Positions 43,408 through 55,823 of a DNA stretch of 64,000 bases are shown piece by piece (the first letter of the stretch is position 1; each line of letters opens with the position of its first letter). The DNA is taken from NCBI GenBank assembly GCA_039105265.1, contig JAPFFF010000004.1:930001-994000 (forward strand), read 5' to 3'. The position numbers and the translations under genes are program-made. The stretch comes from Tritrichomonas musculus. Taxonomy: Eukaryota; Parabasalia; Tritrichomonadida; Tritrichomonadidae. The notes beneath the pieces were generated by a model that saw nothing but the letters and a program-made list of their open reading frames with translations, had not been told where the DNA came from and did no database searches.

Positions 43408-44236
43408 AACATATGAATATTAACTTTTTTAAAAAAATATCTATACACATATTCACTTTGAAATGTTTTATACATATAAAAAAATCAGATGAAGTTTTCA
43501 TCATAAGGAAATAAAATTTGATATCGTTTTTTTATAAATACCAAAAATGGCTCTGTCAAGTTAATTATTAAAATTCATAGATTCGAATTTTTAATGAATA
43601 ATTGATTCATTGTTCATATTGAAGGACTACATAGTTTTTCCATTTTTCTTGATTAACGGACTATTTGTAGATCTATGTAGTCATTCAATTTTTGATGAAT
43701 GAAATTATAAAGCAGCATTATTCTTTTTACTCACAAAGAAGTTTAATCTGACAGAGAGATTTTTTTTTTATTCTATTTTAAAAAAAGTTTTTTATTAATC
43801 AATTTTAATTCATTTGTAACAAAATTTCAAAGCGCTATAAAAAAAACATGTATTTATAATAGATAACTTTTATATGAATACCTATATTAAAAATTTGATT
43901 TTATAATATTTTTTCATATAAATAAATAAAATATTACATGATCACATCTTGCTTATATTATCATCATTTTCCAGAAAATTATAATTTTGATTCTTTTACA
44001 ATCTATTTTTATTTTATTGAAATAACATCTGGATATATGGATATTTAAACAATTCTATATTTAATTTTTAATGAGATATTCTCATTTGAAATATGAATAA
44101 TTCAATTTTTTTTCAAATAATTCCTTTTTTATTTATTCAAAAAAGCAATTATTAATTCAATTATTGTTTTATAAATATACAATAATAAAAAATTGTTTTT
44201 TATTTAATAACATAATATTTTATGTTTAAAAAATCA
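43408..44236. other. AT-rich spacer
   Basis: No gene. A 10-bp stem (GACTACATAG / CTATGTAGTC) at about 43626-43682 is the only structure noticed. Confidence 0.45.
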
Positions 44237-44378
44237 TACCCATCCCGCGCTTCAATTCGGATTGTTCGTTATTTATTTTTTATTCTTTTGGTTAATGAAA
44301 ATATATTAACTCATTTATGAACTTTTTCAAAAATAATTGAATTAATAATTTAATACATTCAAATCTATTCAATTTATT

Positions 44379-45605
44379 ATGGTCGATTTCATTTATTTAA
44401 TGGCTTCAAGAGCAGAGTTATTAAATGAGCTAATTTCTCTTTCTCAAACTAAAAAATACATGCTTTATGATCGTTCACCTGATAAAATTGATTTAATTAT
44501 GAAATTATTAGATGATTCCCATTACTCATATGGCGATTGCTCTTTTATCTCAAGCACAACTGGGATTCCAACAAGTACAATTAGCGATTGGAGAAAAAGG
44601 CAACGAGAAAATCCTAATTATCATCCACTTTTAAAACAAACATCACAATCTAAAAGAATTTTTACTAATGAAGAAGAAAGCTATATAACTGAATACATAG
44701 AAGAGAATATAATTAAACAAGGTCTACTTTTTCAAAATCAAGATTTTAAAAATTTAATTATGGATGCATATTTGGAAAAGTATTATTACGAAGATGATTA
44801 TTCCAAGTTACCAAAGTTCAATGTATCAGATGGATTCGTTACTGATTTTAAAAAGCGCAATGATTTTGTATCTCGTAAATTACATGCTGCAAGAAGACCG
44901 TTGACAACACACTATGATGATACATTTTCAGAACAAATGGAGTATTTGTTCAAAAATGTTGAAGAAAGTTACATAATCAACATAGATGAAACGTCTTGGG
45001 AGGTTATTCCCAAGATATTAAAGTGCTGGCACAAGAAAGGAGAGGATCATGTTATTAGATACGTCAATGGCGACCCAAAAAATCGTATTACTGTTGTGGC
45101 TGGCATAAGAGCTGATGGAGTGAAACTTCCACTCCAATTCATTGCATCCGGAAAAACTGATTATGTTTGTGAGTCACAACTCGGCGATGTAAATTATCAC
45201 TTTAGATCTTTCAGTGAAAATGGCTGGACTACCATCAACACCTTTAAAGATTATATAGTAGGAATTAGAGATTACTACGGTTATGATGATAATCAAACAT
45301 TGCATGTAATATGCGACTCTTACAAAGTACACATATCAGAAGAAATCATTCAATTTTCTGAAAAAAACAATATTAAATTGTATTTCATACCTAGTGGCTT
45401 TACTGATCAGCTTCAGCCACTAGATGTAGGTATTTTTGGCCCATTAAAAGCAATATCAAGGAGATTGTATATGGACAGATTTCGAGATGATCCATTTTTA
45501 AAAAGGACCAAAAAAGATGCCTGCCAAGATTTGATATGGGCGTGGGAACATATTGGCATAGAAAATGTTAGAGAATCATTCAATAATTTAAGAAAGTTAT
45601 TCTGA
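44379..45605 (+). CDS. Transposase, pogo/Tc1-mariner superfamily (DDE_1-like)
   Basis: 408 residues, no breaks. An N-terminal helix-turn-helix lies near residues 55-80 (TTGIPTSTISDWRKRQ), followed by a second DNA-binding, CENP-B-like region to about 165. The catalytic core has D at about 202 in INIDETSWEV, D at about 312 in VICDSYKVH and a third D at about 348 in QLQPLDVGIFGPLK, spacing typical of pogo-like enzymes with a DDD triad. The enzyme cuts and pastes its own element at TA sites. The start may be the first ATG or the ATG eight codons later (MASRAEL), which looks more typical. It sits 140 bases inside the left TIR. Confidence 0.9.
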   Translation: MVDFIYLMASRAELLNELISLSQTKKYMLYDRSPDKIDLIMKLLDDSHYSYGDCSFISSTTGIPTSTISDWRKRQRENPNYHPLLKQTSQSKRIFTNEEESYITEYIEENIIKQGLLFQNQDFKNLIMDAYLEKYYYEDDYSKLPKFNVSDGFVTDFKKRNDFVSRKLHAARRPLTTHYDDTFSEQMEYLFKNVEESYIINIDETSWEVIPKILKCWHKKGEDHVIRYVNGDPKNRITVVAGIRADGVKLPLQFIASGKTDYVCESQLGDVNYHFRSFSENGWTTINTFKDYIVGIRDYYGYDDNQTLHVICDSYKVHISEEIIQFSEKNNIKLYFIPSGFTDQLQPLDVGIFGPLKAISRRLYMDRFRDDPFLKRTKKDACQDLIWAWEHIGIENVRESFNNLRKLF

Positions 45606-47938
45606 TTAATAAATAAAAATTTTCTATTTGGATTGAGAGTGTTTATTTATTTCAACATCTTTGTTTTTAATGATATAAAAATTAAATCTATTGTATTTAG
45701 ATTAGCATAACTACAGCAAAATGACCAAATCAATCTATATAATCTTTTGAAATATTTACAAGATATAATTGAAACTACGTAATCATATTCCGGGGGTCAT
45801 TTAGAAAAACTGAATAAAAAGTTGAATTGGTTTATGCCAATATCATCAAATAGCATTCGATTAAAATAGAAAAACTTTTAACTGAAATTTGAATAAAAGA
45901 TACAGCGGCATCACTTTAAACGATTGGCTACATGTTGGTTGTCCAATTTACTGGGTTTCCCCAGTAATAATGAAGTAAAATATGATCTTGCTTTCATTGA
46001 AATTTTATGTCTGAATTTTCGAACCATTTTAATTGAAAAAATAAATAAAAGTGGTTGATAATATAAAATAAAAATTTAAATATATCATTATTATCTTATT
46101 TTTTATAATATATTCTTTGAAAACATTTATTTATATATAAATGAAATGCTATATAAAAATATATGAATATATATATTTATATGTGTATTAATAAATAAAT
46201 AACTTTTTTATTTTTCAATGGAACCATTATAATTGAAAAAGTTGATTAGAATTTTATAGACCAAACTTCATTAGGCTATTGACAGTAGCTCCTTCCGAAT
46301 GCTTTTTTTATAACAAACAGCTGTTAGTATCATTTTCAACGATATCATATTGGCTGATAAATAAAAAGCAATCCATTTTGCAAACTTATTCCTAAATCTT
46401 TCAATGATTTCACGAAATTTAACGTTATACCAAGCTAAAACAATATATTTCCGCTTTATTAACTCTAAAATTCAAATTGAAAATGAATTTTACTTGACCA
46501 TTTAAGCGCATATCTTTATTCTATTTATTCTCAATAATATCGCTATATTTTAATTGTAGTTACAATAAATATCAATGCAGCAAAAACATTATTCGAAAAT
46601 TACTTGCTATTTGATGCCATGTCCTTTCATTTTTAAAATAATTTCTATAGTTAACGCAATCTCAAATATTTAAAAACAAATTGTTATCCAATTAACAATT
46701 TCTCGAATCGACATTTATCCAATACGACAAATATTTTAATTTTAGGCAAAATCTTACTTAAATGATTAATATTCCACAATACCGCGCGCAACAGCATTTA
46801 ATTAAATAATTAACAAACATTTTACCCGTTTCTTTTTTAAAGATAATTAGGTAGAAGATGGAGTTTTTTTTCTTGCTTAGAATTTTCAGAAGATGGAGAT
46901 TCTTCTTCTCAATTTCAAAGCATGATGATTTTTTCTTACCAAAAATGCTTTAAAATCACCAACAAATCGTTATAAGTTCTTATTATTATCATTTTCCCTT
47001 GATTTTAAATCATTCAATACGATAAAAATTCAATGCAATACGATAAAAATTCAATACGATACGATAAAAATTCAATGCAATTTAATCGTTTTTTTTTTTA
47101 GCTAAAACTTGAAATAAAATCAATGAATTATTCTCCTTTCATCTCCTGCAAAGATTAAATATACAATCAGTAATATTGTTTTTAACATAATATAGCCTTT
47201 TCATCATACAAACCTCTTTATTCAAAATATTCGTCATTTTATTATACACTCAGATCAAACAAATTAAACGATATCCAATCATTTCTCAGCTTAATAATTT
47301 TAGCCAATAGTCTATTTTCTGTCCAACGTTAATCTAATAGCAAATAATTTCATTTCACATTCACCAAAAAGCAAACAAGTTCTAAAACATGAATAAATTA
47401 ATTTTTACAATACAATTAATAACAAAAGCGTCGAGAACTTTCTCCTATGCCTTTTAGATTTTCCAGAATTTTCTCAATATTATACAATTTTACAACTCTT
47501 TGCCCGAGAGTTCATTTTTGAACACAATATTTCTATTTAATATTGAAAAAATCTTTTATATATGAACCAAAATTTCCAAAATACGCTAAAGGTATCGAGA
47601 TCTGATCATCAATATTTGAATGGTTATAAAATTCAACCTTTATCGAGTATCAATATAAATAATCATTTTATCAATGATGAATAATCCATTGGAAAATTTC
47701 CAATATCATTTATTTTTTGACATAATATTAAAGCATTAAAATTTCTACCATCTCCTTTTTTCTTTATATTTTTAATATTTAAATACTTTAAATTATAGCT
47801 AATATATATTGTTTTTAATAATGAAAATATTTATTTGTTCCTGAAATATAAACAATTTAATTTTTTTATACGTTTTTTACATTCAATTTTCTCTCAGAAA
47901 TGCTCTCAATTTTTTACTCGTTAAAAGAACATTCAAAA
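45606..47938. other. Non-coding tail of the pogo/mariner element
   Basis: 2.3 kb with no gene. A 21-bp unit (CAATACGATAAAAATTCAATG) is repeated about three times at 47015-47080. No nested element ends were identified, though an old insertion could explain the unusual length. Confidence 0.5.
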
Positions 47939-47976
47939 AAATAACGAACAATCCGAATTGAAGCGCGGGATGGGTA

Positions 47977-48511
47977 ATCATTGACTATATAATATAATAT
48001 TTATATACTACTTATTTATCCAGATATTAGTGTTCATACTATACCCTTAATAAGAATTTTATGACACTTTCTAGAAATTTAGAATAGCGATAACTTTTTA
48101 TATAATTTATTCTAATCATTAATTTCTTTTGATATCTTTTTATATGCTTTTAAAACATTAAGTGTTATATAAAAATAGTTATTATTATTAAAAAAACATT
48201 AAGGTAGTTAAAAATGCAGAAAAATAAAATTTGTTGAATTATTAAATGATGATTTTAAAAAATTGGACGTTACAGGAGTCCAATGAAGAATATAGTTTTA
48301 TTTATATGCATTTACTTTCTAATATATTTGAATTTCATTCCAAATAAAATGTCAGTTTTTTCTAAAAATGAGGATTTAGTTGATTGGTTTCATAAATATA
48401 AAAAGTCTAATATTTCAGTTAATGAAGGATTTCGTCAAAAAGTAAAATATTATTTGTATAACGCATAGTATACCCATTCAAATGGCATCTATATTTTTTA
48501 AATGATACAAA
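47977..48511. other. Spacer with a 61-codon frame
   Basis: A plus-strand frame at 48283-48468 has a hydrophobic start and then a credible-looking MSVFSKNEDLVDWFHKYKKS stretch, perhaps a gene fragment cut by the element inserted at 48514. No homology recognised; not called as a gene. Confidence 0.35.
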
Positions 48512-48513
48512 TA

Positions 48514-50850
48514 CCCATATCAACCATATCGTGCATTCAATTTTGCGGGGATTTTTTTGACACTTATAAATGGTCGATTAAAATTAAAAATAAATAGAAG
48601 ATTTGCTATCAAATATGTTTTGTCATCATTGAATTGTTTTTTTCATTGATTATCTTAATTGTTTTAATTTGATTTTTAATTTTTTTGATTTATTTATAAT
48701 TTAGAAACATATTATAATTTGAAAAAATGTATAATTAAGCACCACTCCATTTCATTGTGTTTTATTTGATTAATTTTCATTTTAACAATAGCCATCACAA
48801 AAGTGCCAAAATTCAAAATTTGATCCCTATATCCTCATCTCCATCTCAATATTTTTGTAATTAGCTCAAAGTTCCCAATAACTAGCTTAAGGTTTCCGCA
48901 ATTAACTCAAGTTTCTTAACAATTCGCTCAAGATTCTTACGAACGATTCAAGATTCCTACAAACAGCTCAAAGATTCCTACAAACAGCTCAAAAATTCCA
49001 TCAAACAGCTCAAAGATTCCATCAAAAAGCTCAAAGATTCCATCAAACAGCTCAATATTCCTACGACCAGTTCAAAGATTCCTATGAACAGCTCAAAGAT
49101 TCCTACGAACAGCTCAATATTCCTACGAACAGCTCAATATTCCTACAAACAGCTCAGTATTCTTACGAACGATTCAAGATTCCTACGAACAGCTCAAAGA
49201 TTCCTACGAACAGCTTAAAGATTCCTACAAACAGCTCAAAGATTCCTACGAACAGCTCAGTATTCCTACGACCAGTTCAAAGGTTCCTACGAACAGCTCA
49301 AAGATTCCTACGAACAGCTCAATATTCCTACAAACAGCTCAATATTCCTACGACCAGTTCAAAGGTTCCTACGAACAGCTCAAAGATTCCTACGAACAGC
49401 TTAAAGATTCCTACAAACAGCTCAATATTCCTACAAACAGCTCAATGTTCCTACAAACAGCTCAATATTCCTACAAAGTTTGTAGTACAAACAGCTCAAT
49501 ATTCCTACAAACAGCTCAATATTCCTACAAACAGCTCAAGATTCTTACGAACGGCACAAGATTCCCAACAATTCGCTCATGATTCCTACAATTAGCTCAA
49601 GATCCCACAAACAGCTTAAGATTCCCACAATTCGCTCAATGTTCTCCTCAGATTATTATTTACTGAATCATCTCAAATTCTTATCATCCATCTCAATATT
49701 ATCTTTATTCGACTCAATATACTGACAAGAAGCTCAAGATTAAAATTTTCATTTGAAAATTATCATAGCCAACTCAATATCGAGATCGATATTCACAAAA
49801 CAGCCTCAATTATTTTGAAATTTAAATTATCTCTCAATACATTATGTATGTAAATCAATATCATCATCTATTTTATAATCAATAAACTAAAATTTTTGTT
49901 TTTTAAATTAAAATTTTGATTTTTAAATTATAAACGATTAAAAAAGGTCAATTTATATGGTGAATATTTTGGTTTTCACCTTATTATGTTGCATTTAACT
50001 TATATGTTTTTCATGAAAATAACTAATTATATACTAATTAATCATGAATTAAAAACTAGTGCATGGAAAATTTATAGCATTAATCATTATTCTTATAAAT
50101 AATAGAATTGTAATTTGATCAGTTTTTTGACAACCTCATTTCAAATGAAAGAACACTAGCAGTACTATGTAATCAGATAGAAAGATCTTTCAATACTATA
50201 ATATTGAATGATATAGAAGAAGATTATTATTTGTACGAAAATGACTATGATGAAATTTTGTAACATTTGAAAAGTTCTCTTTCTATAGAGTTGATTTATC
50301 CTAATTAATTCAGTCAATCCTTTATATTTTTAGAAAAAAAGTGAAATTTTTAGAAAAAATGTGAAACTTTTTGATAAGACGAAAAAACAGTCTCTTTTTT
50401 TTTGTTCGTTTAAGAAGAGCATCAGGTTTACATCATATATTCTTGAAATTGTTGACTTCTGAGAAATTGATGGTAATAATATTTGCAATATATTAAATAA
50501 TTGATGAATTTGAATTTGCTAAAAATGGGAGAAAATATGTTCAAAGTAATCGTATAAGCTTAAATTTTTATTTGTTATAATATCTTTCGTCAAAAATAAT
50601 CGCAAATAGAGAAAAAAGCAATTTATTAACAGATAATTGAAAATTTAACGTACATATATTTAATCTCTCACAATTTTAAAATTTTTAATAAATTTTTCTC
50701 AATATATTGAGAGAAAAAAAGAATTGTCATTTATTTGAGAGAATTTTTTTTTTCATCTCAGAAAAATGGAGATAAAATTCTGAGAAATTGAGAAAAAAAT
50801 TTTGACAAAAAAATCCCGCAAAATTGAATGCACGATATCATCGATATGGG
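48514..50850. mobile_element. TA-flanked element carrying a minisatellite
   Basis: Ends CCCATATC...ATCGTGCATTCAATTTTGCGGG and the matching reverse at 50805-50850 (TIR about 45 bp, imperfect), with TA at 48512-48513 and 50851-50852. No transposase. The left half is occupied by a 20-21 bp tandem array. The CCCAT start is shared with the pogo/mariner element at 44239. Confidence 0.8.
48856..49735 (+). repeat. Minisatellite, 20-21 bp unit, about 40 copies
   Basis: Consensus ATTCCTACRAACAGCTCAA(AG). Units of 20 and 21 bases alternate; the centre is homogeneous and the edges decay. A larger sub-array of about 100 bp seems duplicated near 49200-49420. It is not coding: the unit length shifts frame. 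Confidence 0.9.
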
Positions 50851-51041
50851 TATATAAGAAATCGATATATATTGAATTTTAATTAAAGTCTTTATTTCAA
50901 CCATTTCATTTTATAATATTAAATATAAAATATATAAATTACATATTATAATTATTAAATAAATTATTTATTAAGATAAATATAAATTTATTTAATTTTA
51001 TTTTTATTCAATTTAGTTGTGCGACCTTTGCATATATTTAG

Positions 51042-51973
51042 AGATGGGTTCCGACTTGAAATAACGTTTTTTTCATTTTAAAATAAATCTATCTTATTAT
51101 ATTTTCATTTTTTTAATAAACATATTTAAATAATAAAATAGTTATACATTTCTTTATATTTCTTTATATTTTAATGTAAAAAGAAAGATCTAATGCATTT
51201 ATCTAATCATTTAAAAATTTATCAATTTCGGACTATATTCATAATATAAAATAATATATAAATTAAACAACTTATATTTTTATTAAATTTTTGAAATATT
51301 GTTTATTAACAGAGAGAAATGTATAATATATCAAAAAATGGGAGAAATTTCTTGGATATATTTATATGTTTAAGCATTTTAAAAGTATTTAATTTTTTAA
51401 TATAATATAATCAATTAATTTATTCTAAATTATAGCGATTTAATATTAAGATATAAACTTAATTTTTTTTTAGAAATAATACTCTCAAAAAGTTAATTTT
51501 AAAGTTTATTCTATATACGAAAACCTCCAAAAAAAAGAAAATTTCACTTTAAAAATGCATAATAATAAAATATCAATACCAATTATTTTTAATTTTCATA
51601 TTTAATGTAGAGAATTTAAGTAAAATGGACTATATATAATAATTCATTTCGATGTTTTGAAAAAAATACTCAATATCCATTTATTTCCAGACAATTAGAG
51701 CAACTATAATATTGCTAATTCGTTTTAAATGAGTTTTTAGAAGTTTCAAATAGAATGATAAATACTATATTTCTCTCAAAATTTTGAATGATATTCCTTT
51801 CAATTTTATAATTTAAGATTAAAATATGATTATCTTTAAATATAAATAAATATTTAATAATCCTATCGATGTAATTAAAGATAATCTTATATAATTAAAC
51901 ATATCATAATATGATTAAATAAAAAACCTATTAAGTCCCAAAAAGTCCCAGCATATTGAGTCGGGACCGATCT
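51042..51973. mobile_element. Possible 932-bp element with 8-bp duplication
   Basis: Imperfect ends AGATGGGTTCCGACT and (reverse) AGATCGGTCCCGACT with the direct repeat ATATTTAG at 51034-51041 and 51974-51981. About 12 of 15 terminal bases match. No gene inside. Superfamily uncertain. Confidence 0.45.
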
Positions 51974-52354
51974 ATATTTAGTTAATTTTTTTTTTCAACA
52001 TTTGGGTAGAGTGGGGTGCATTGAAATTACGGGTTATTTTCTTATAAAAGAGCTTTAATTTATATTTTATGACTTTATTAAGTATATATTTATTAATTAT
52101 ATTTAAATTTATTAGTATAATTCAAAGATAAAAAATAAATAAATAAATATTTTTTTGTATGGTTTATTAGATAAATGATTCAAAATTTCATAGGCAAATT
52201 GAAATATATAAATTTTAAAAAATATAAATATCCATAGTATTATTAATATTATTTTATTTTAATTATATTCATATATATGATGATGATTGAAATATGTTTG
52301 AATGGATTTAAAAGTATTTTTTATTTAATTTTTGTAAATAATATGAGATAATAT

Positions 52355-52418
52355 TATAAAAGATGAGCAGTTGTTGATTGGAGTGATGATGGAGCAGTTG
52401 TTGATAGAGGTGATGTTT
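52355..52418. repeat. Short direct duplication of GAGCAGTTGTTGAT
   Basis: Two copies about 27 bases apart in front of the broken MULE gene. Confidence 0.6.
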
Positions 52419-52531
52419 TAAAAAAGTTCTTTTTTAAAACAAATATCCAAGAACTCGTTTTTTTAATTTACCGTAAAAATATATACAAAACAGTTTAAAT
52501 TTAACGCATTTTTTTAAATCTTAATTTTAAC

Positions 52532-54583
52532 GTGATTTATTATTGTTTAATCGAGCCAAACTGTTTCATTATTAGGCCAAAAATTCCTGCTGATTTACTT
52601 GATAATGAACAGTGTGAAACAACAACAACAAAAAAAAGAATTGAAATGATTCCTTTCGATAGGCCAAACTTTGAATTTATTTCATTTATTGATTTTTGTA
52701 TCTTTACTCAGAATGAATATTTTGTTTTCCAGGTTGACGTACAAACTAATATATCTGTTCATGTTGAAATGTTCAAAAGAAAAATTTCCTAATATAGTAC
52801 ATCAAGCAGAAACTTTTACTTTTTTGTTGAAATTAGCTACAAATTCTCGGTATTTAAAGTGTATATGAAGTATCACATAACAGATTTCAAATTTCAAAGG
52901 ATTGATAATATTCCTTGTTTGAAATTTTTTCAAATCAAGATACAACAGATTTTATGCAGATGTACATAAATCCAAGAGAAGATAAATGCAAAACATAAAT
53001 GTCATGATTGTATCTTAAGCTATTTTCACAATTTGATGAATACAACTTGTTCATTATCTAATTTTATATCAGGAAAATATACAAAAAATATAATGAAAAT
53101 ATTGAACACAGTACCAGGATACATTAGTATAATATATCAAAATCAAAGTTTGTTGAATCCAAGAGATTCTGAAGAAATACAAACTCATATATCCATGGGC
53201 CGTTTCAACTCTCAAATCCATTCACTATTTGGAGATTGACGGATCTTTTGCTGGTATGTCGCCTTATGTTTACTTCTGTGTGCAAGGAATCTTATTTAAC
53301 GAATTGATTCCAATTGCTATCACTATTGCACCAACTGAGTGCTTAGAACTTTATAAAGATTTTTTTGACACGATTAATCAATTAACAAAAGAAAATCCAT
53401 TCAATTTGAATGAATTTGTTGTTTGTTCGGACATGCATTCCTCAATTAAATCAATTTGCATGTCTCTAGGTATCATTCAATATTTTTGTCATCGACATTT
53501 GCTCCAGCATTTTAGATCTTCATGTTCTTTAGCATTATTTGCAAATGGATTATTGAAATGTTTTAGTTTAGATCAATATATTGTTGTTTCAACTGACATT
53601 CTCAAAGAATTAGAAGAATTTGAAAATGAAAGATCAACAATAGCGCCAAATAAACCACGACTTGCAACTCAAGATAGACGAAATACGTATAATGGCGAGC
53701 TTTGAAGACTGCGACCATGATTCTGATTATTACTATATCAGATGGGGGCTCTGGATTCGAAGAACTCATCATGTTGGCCGATGTTCTAATCACAATGAAT
53801 CTCTTCAATGTGTATTCAATAGAACTTTAAATTCTCATAATGGATTACCTAGGAAACTTTTTCTTTTAGTAGATACAACTCTAAAGCATTATATTTACTT
53901 AGAAAAAAGGCATGGCGGATAAATCCAAAGAATGATTAATGATTATAAACAATTATTAATCATATTATTTATGAATCCAACTTTTGATATATTCGAATAT
54001 ACTAAAGAAGAATGCTTTTGCCAAGAAGATCTTTATAATAGCTTAGTCTATGGAACCAATATATCATGTCGTCACCAAATATTATTGAAAGCAAAACCTA
54101 TAATGAAAATGGTAAAAGATATACTTAAATTGGATCCAGATAGCGTATCATTGAATGATCTTGTTAAAGAAATTTTAATGCAAAGAAACTTAATGAAAGT
54201 AATTAGATAAGATAGTGTAGAAATATTAAAGAACACTTTGCAATTAGCAGAAATTAATACAAGAAAAAAAATAAACTTAAACAATGACGTTATTCTACAA
54301 TTATATAATGCAATTCAATCTTGTTTTATGTTTGATCAAAAAGAAAGCGAAATTTATCTTATTTCAAACTATCAAAGAATTAATGTATGTTTATCCTAAA
54401 ATGAAGGATACATCATTGGCATATTCAATATGTTTTGATCAATATTTGAATTATATATCAATCTTAAATGATGATGAAATTTATTTATATTTGCCCAAAT
54501 TTAAAATTGAATGTTGGAAAAATGCAGATAAAGCTATGAATGATAAAAGATTTTTTACGTATAGTACTGTTCATATTAGGTAA
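52532..54583 (+). pseudogene. Broken MULE transposase gene
   Basis: Protein-like sequence in shifting frames over 2 kb. The core is recognisable at 53229-53705: first aspartate in EIDGSFAG, second in VVCSDMHSSIKS, then CHRHLLQHF, the C-x2-H pattern of Mutator-like transposases. A frameshift near 53680 moves to a frame with CSNHNESLQCVFN, where the last catalytic glutamate is expected. Several other frame changes and stops lie upstream and downstream (for example after 52792 and near 53920). No terminal repeats were found, so the element is dead and eroded. Confidence 0.7.
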
Positions 54584-55551
54584 AATGTTCATTTTAAAGG
54601 AAAATCTGACAAAAAGACGTTAAGGAAAAAATCTATTTTATTTGCTTTTTTTCCAGCAACTAATGAATAATTTGATTTTTTAAGTAATAGCAAATTATCA
54701 ACAAACTAACATGAATTAAAATAACCGATGAAATGAACGTTTATAAATTCATACAAAAAGATATCAGATTGGATGATCAAAAATAAAAGTCAATTAAAAC
54801 AATTAATTTTATGATTTGCGTGTTTAAAACAGATTAATTTAACAATATTCGGTATTTTTGCCTATCCAAAATCGTCGGAGATGAGATAATTTGAATAAAT
54901 AGTTTTTTTTTTTTTTTATATAATCATTTTTATTTCGATAATATTTACTTAAATATCAATTATTTTTTTTAGAAAAAGCAATGTAAATATAAGGTTATCA
55001 TTCATTTTATATATTTCTATTATCAGCATTTCATAGTTCTCAGTATATATGAAAATTGTTTGATTTTTTAAAATATTCATCAAAAATGAATTGTTCAATT
55101 TCATAACAGAAAATATAAAAAATGTATAGCAAAAAATATAATATGCATGATTTAGAAATAAGATACTAGCATAATATCACTTTTTTAAATCCTTGTAATA
55201 ATAAAAATGAAAATTTGTTTTTTTAATTGATTGCTTCTGGGAAGCAAAAATTTCTGGAGTATTGATATTTAAGGTGAAAATTATATTCTCTATAGTATAA
55301 TATTATTAAATGTAAAATTATATAGATGAAACTTACTTTGTCATGAGAAAAATTCATTTTTTTCTAAAACTCAAAAAATTATATAAATGATGCAAAAGTA
55401 TAGGTTTTCAATGCGTTTTGGCATTTATTTTCTTTCTCATATTTATTTAAGCGATTATTAATCTATTTTGATACTTATTTTAAAAAATCAATTAATCATT
55501 TAATAATTTTTCTTTTAAATCAATTTTTTTTCGAAATTTTCAAGAATTGAG
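54584..55551. other. AT-rich spacer
   Basis: No gene or repeat seen apart from short homopolymer runs. Confidence 0.45.
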
Positions 55552-55823
55552 CTGTTAAAATAACCTTTCGGCAGTTTTGTAAACTACGGCGACATCACCT
55601 ATTTTTAAATAGTTTATGCTGAATTTTGGAATTACGGCGCACTGAGTTGCAATTACGGCATATAAAAAACGACAACTTTTTCAAATAAAAAATGGCTAGG
55701 TTAAAACTTTTTGAATAAACTACTTTGAATACTTTATATTATATAAAACTCATTTTATTAAACTAAACCAATTTATTACAGACACTAATCTCACTTTCAT
55801 ATGATTGTCCTTGCAGTTATATA

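Larger units (their letters stand above)
44239..47974. mobile_element. Pogo/mariner-type DNA transposon, apparently intact, 3,736 bp
   Basis: Perfect 36-bp TIRs beginning CCCATCCCGCGCTTCAATTC (44239-44274, 47939-47974) and TA on both sides (44237-44238, 47975-47976). It carries one open transposase gene near the left end, then 2.3 kb of AT-rich DNA without a recognisable gene. Perfect ends and an intact gene suggest a recent arrival. Confidence 0.9.

Noticed and set aside
48856-49735. CRISPR array
   Set aside because: Units are contiguous 20-21 bp repeats without spacers, and the genome is eukaryotic.
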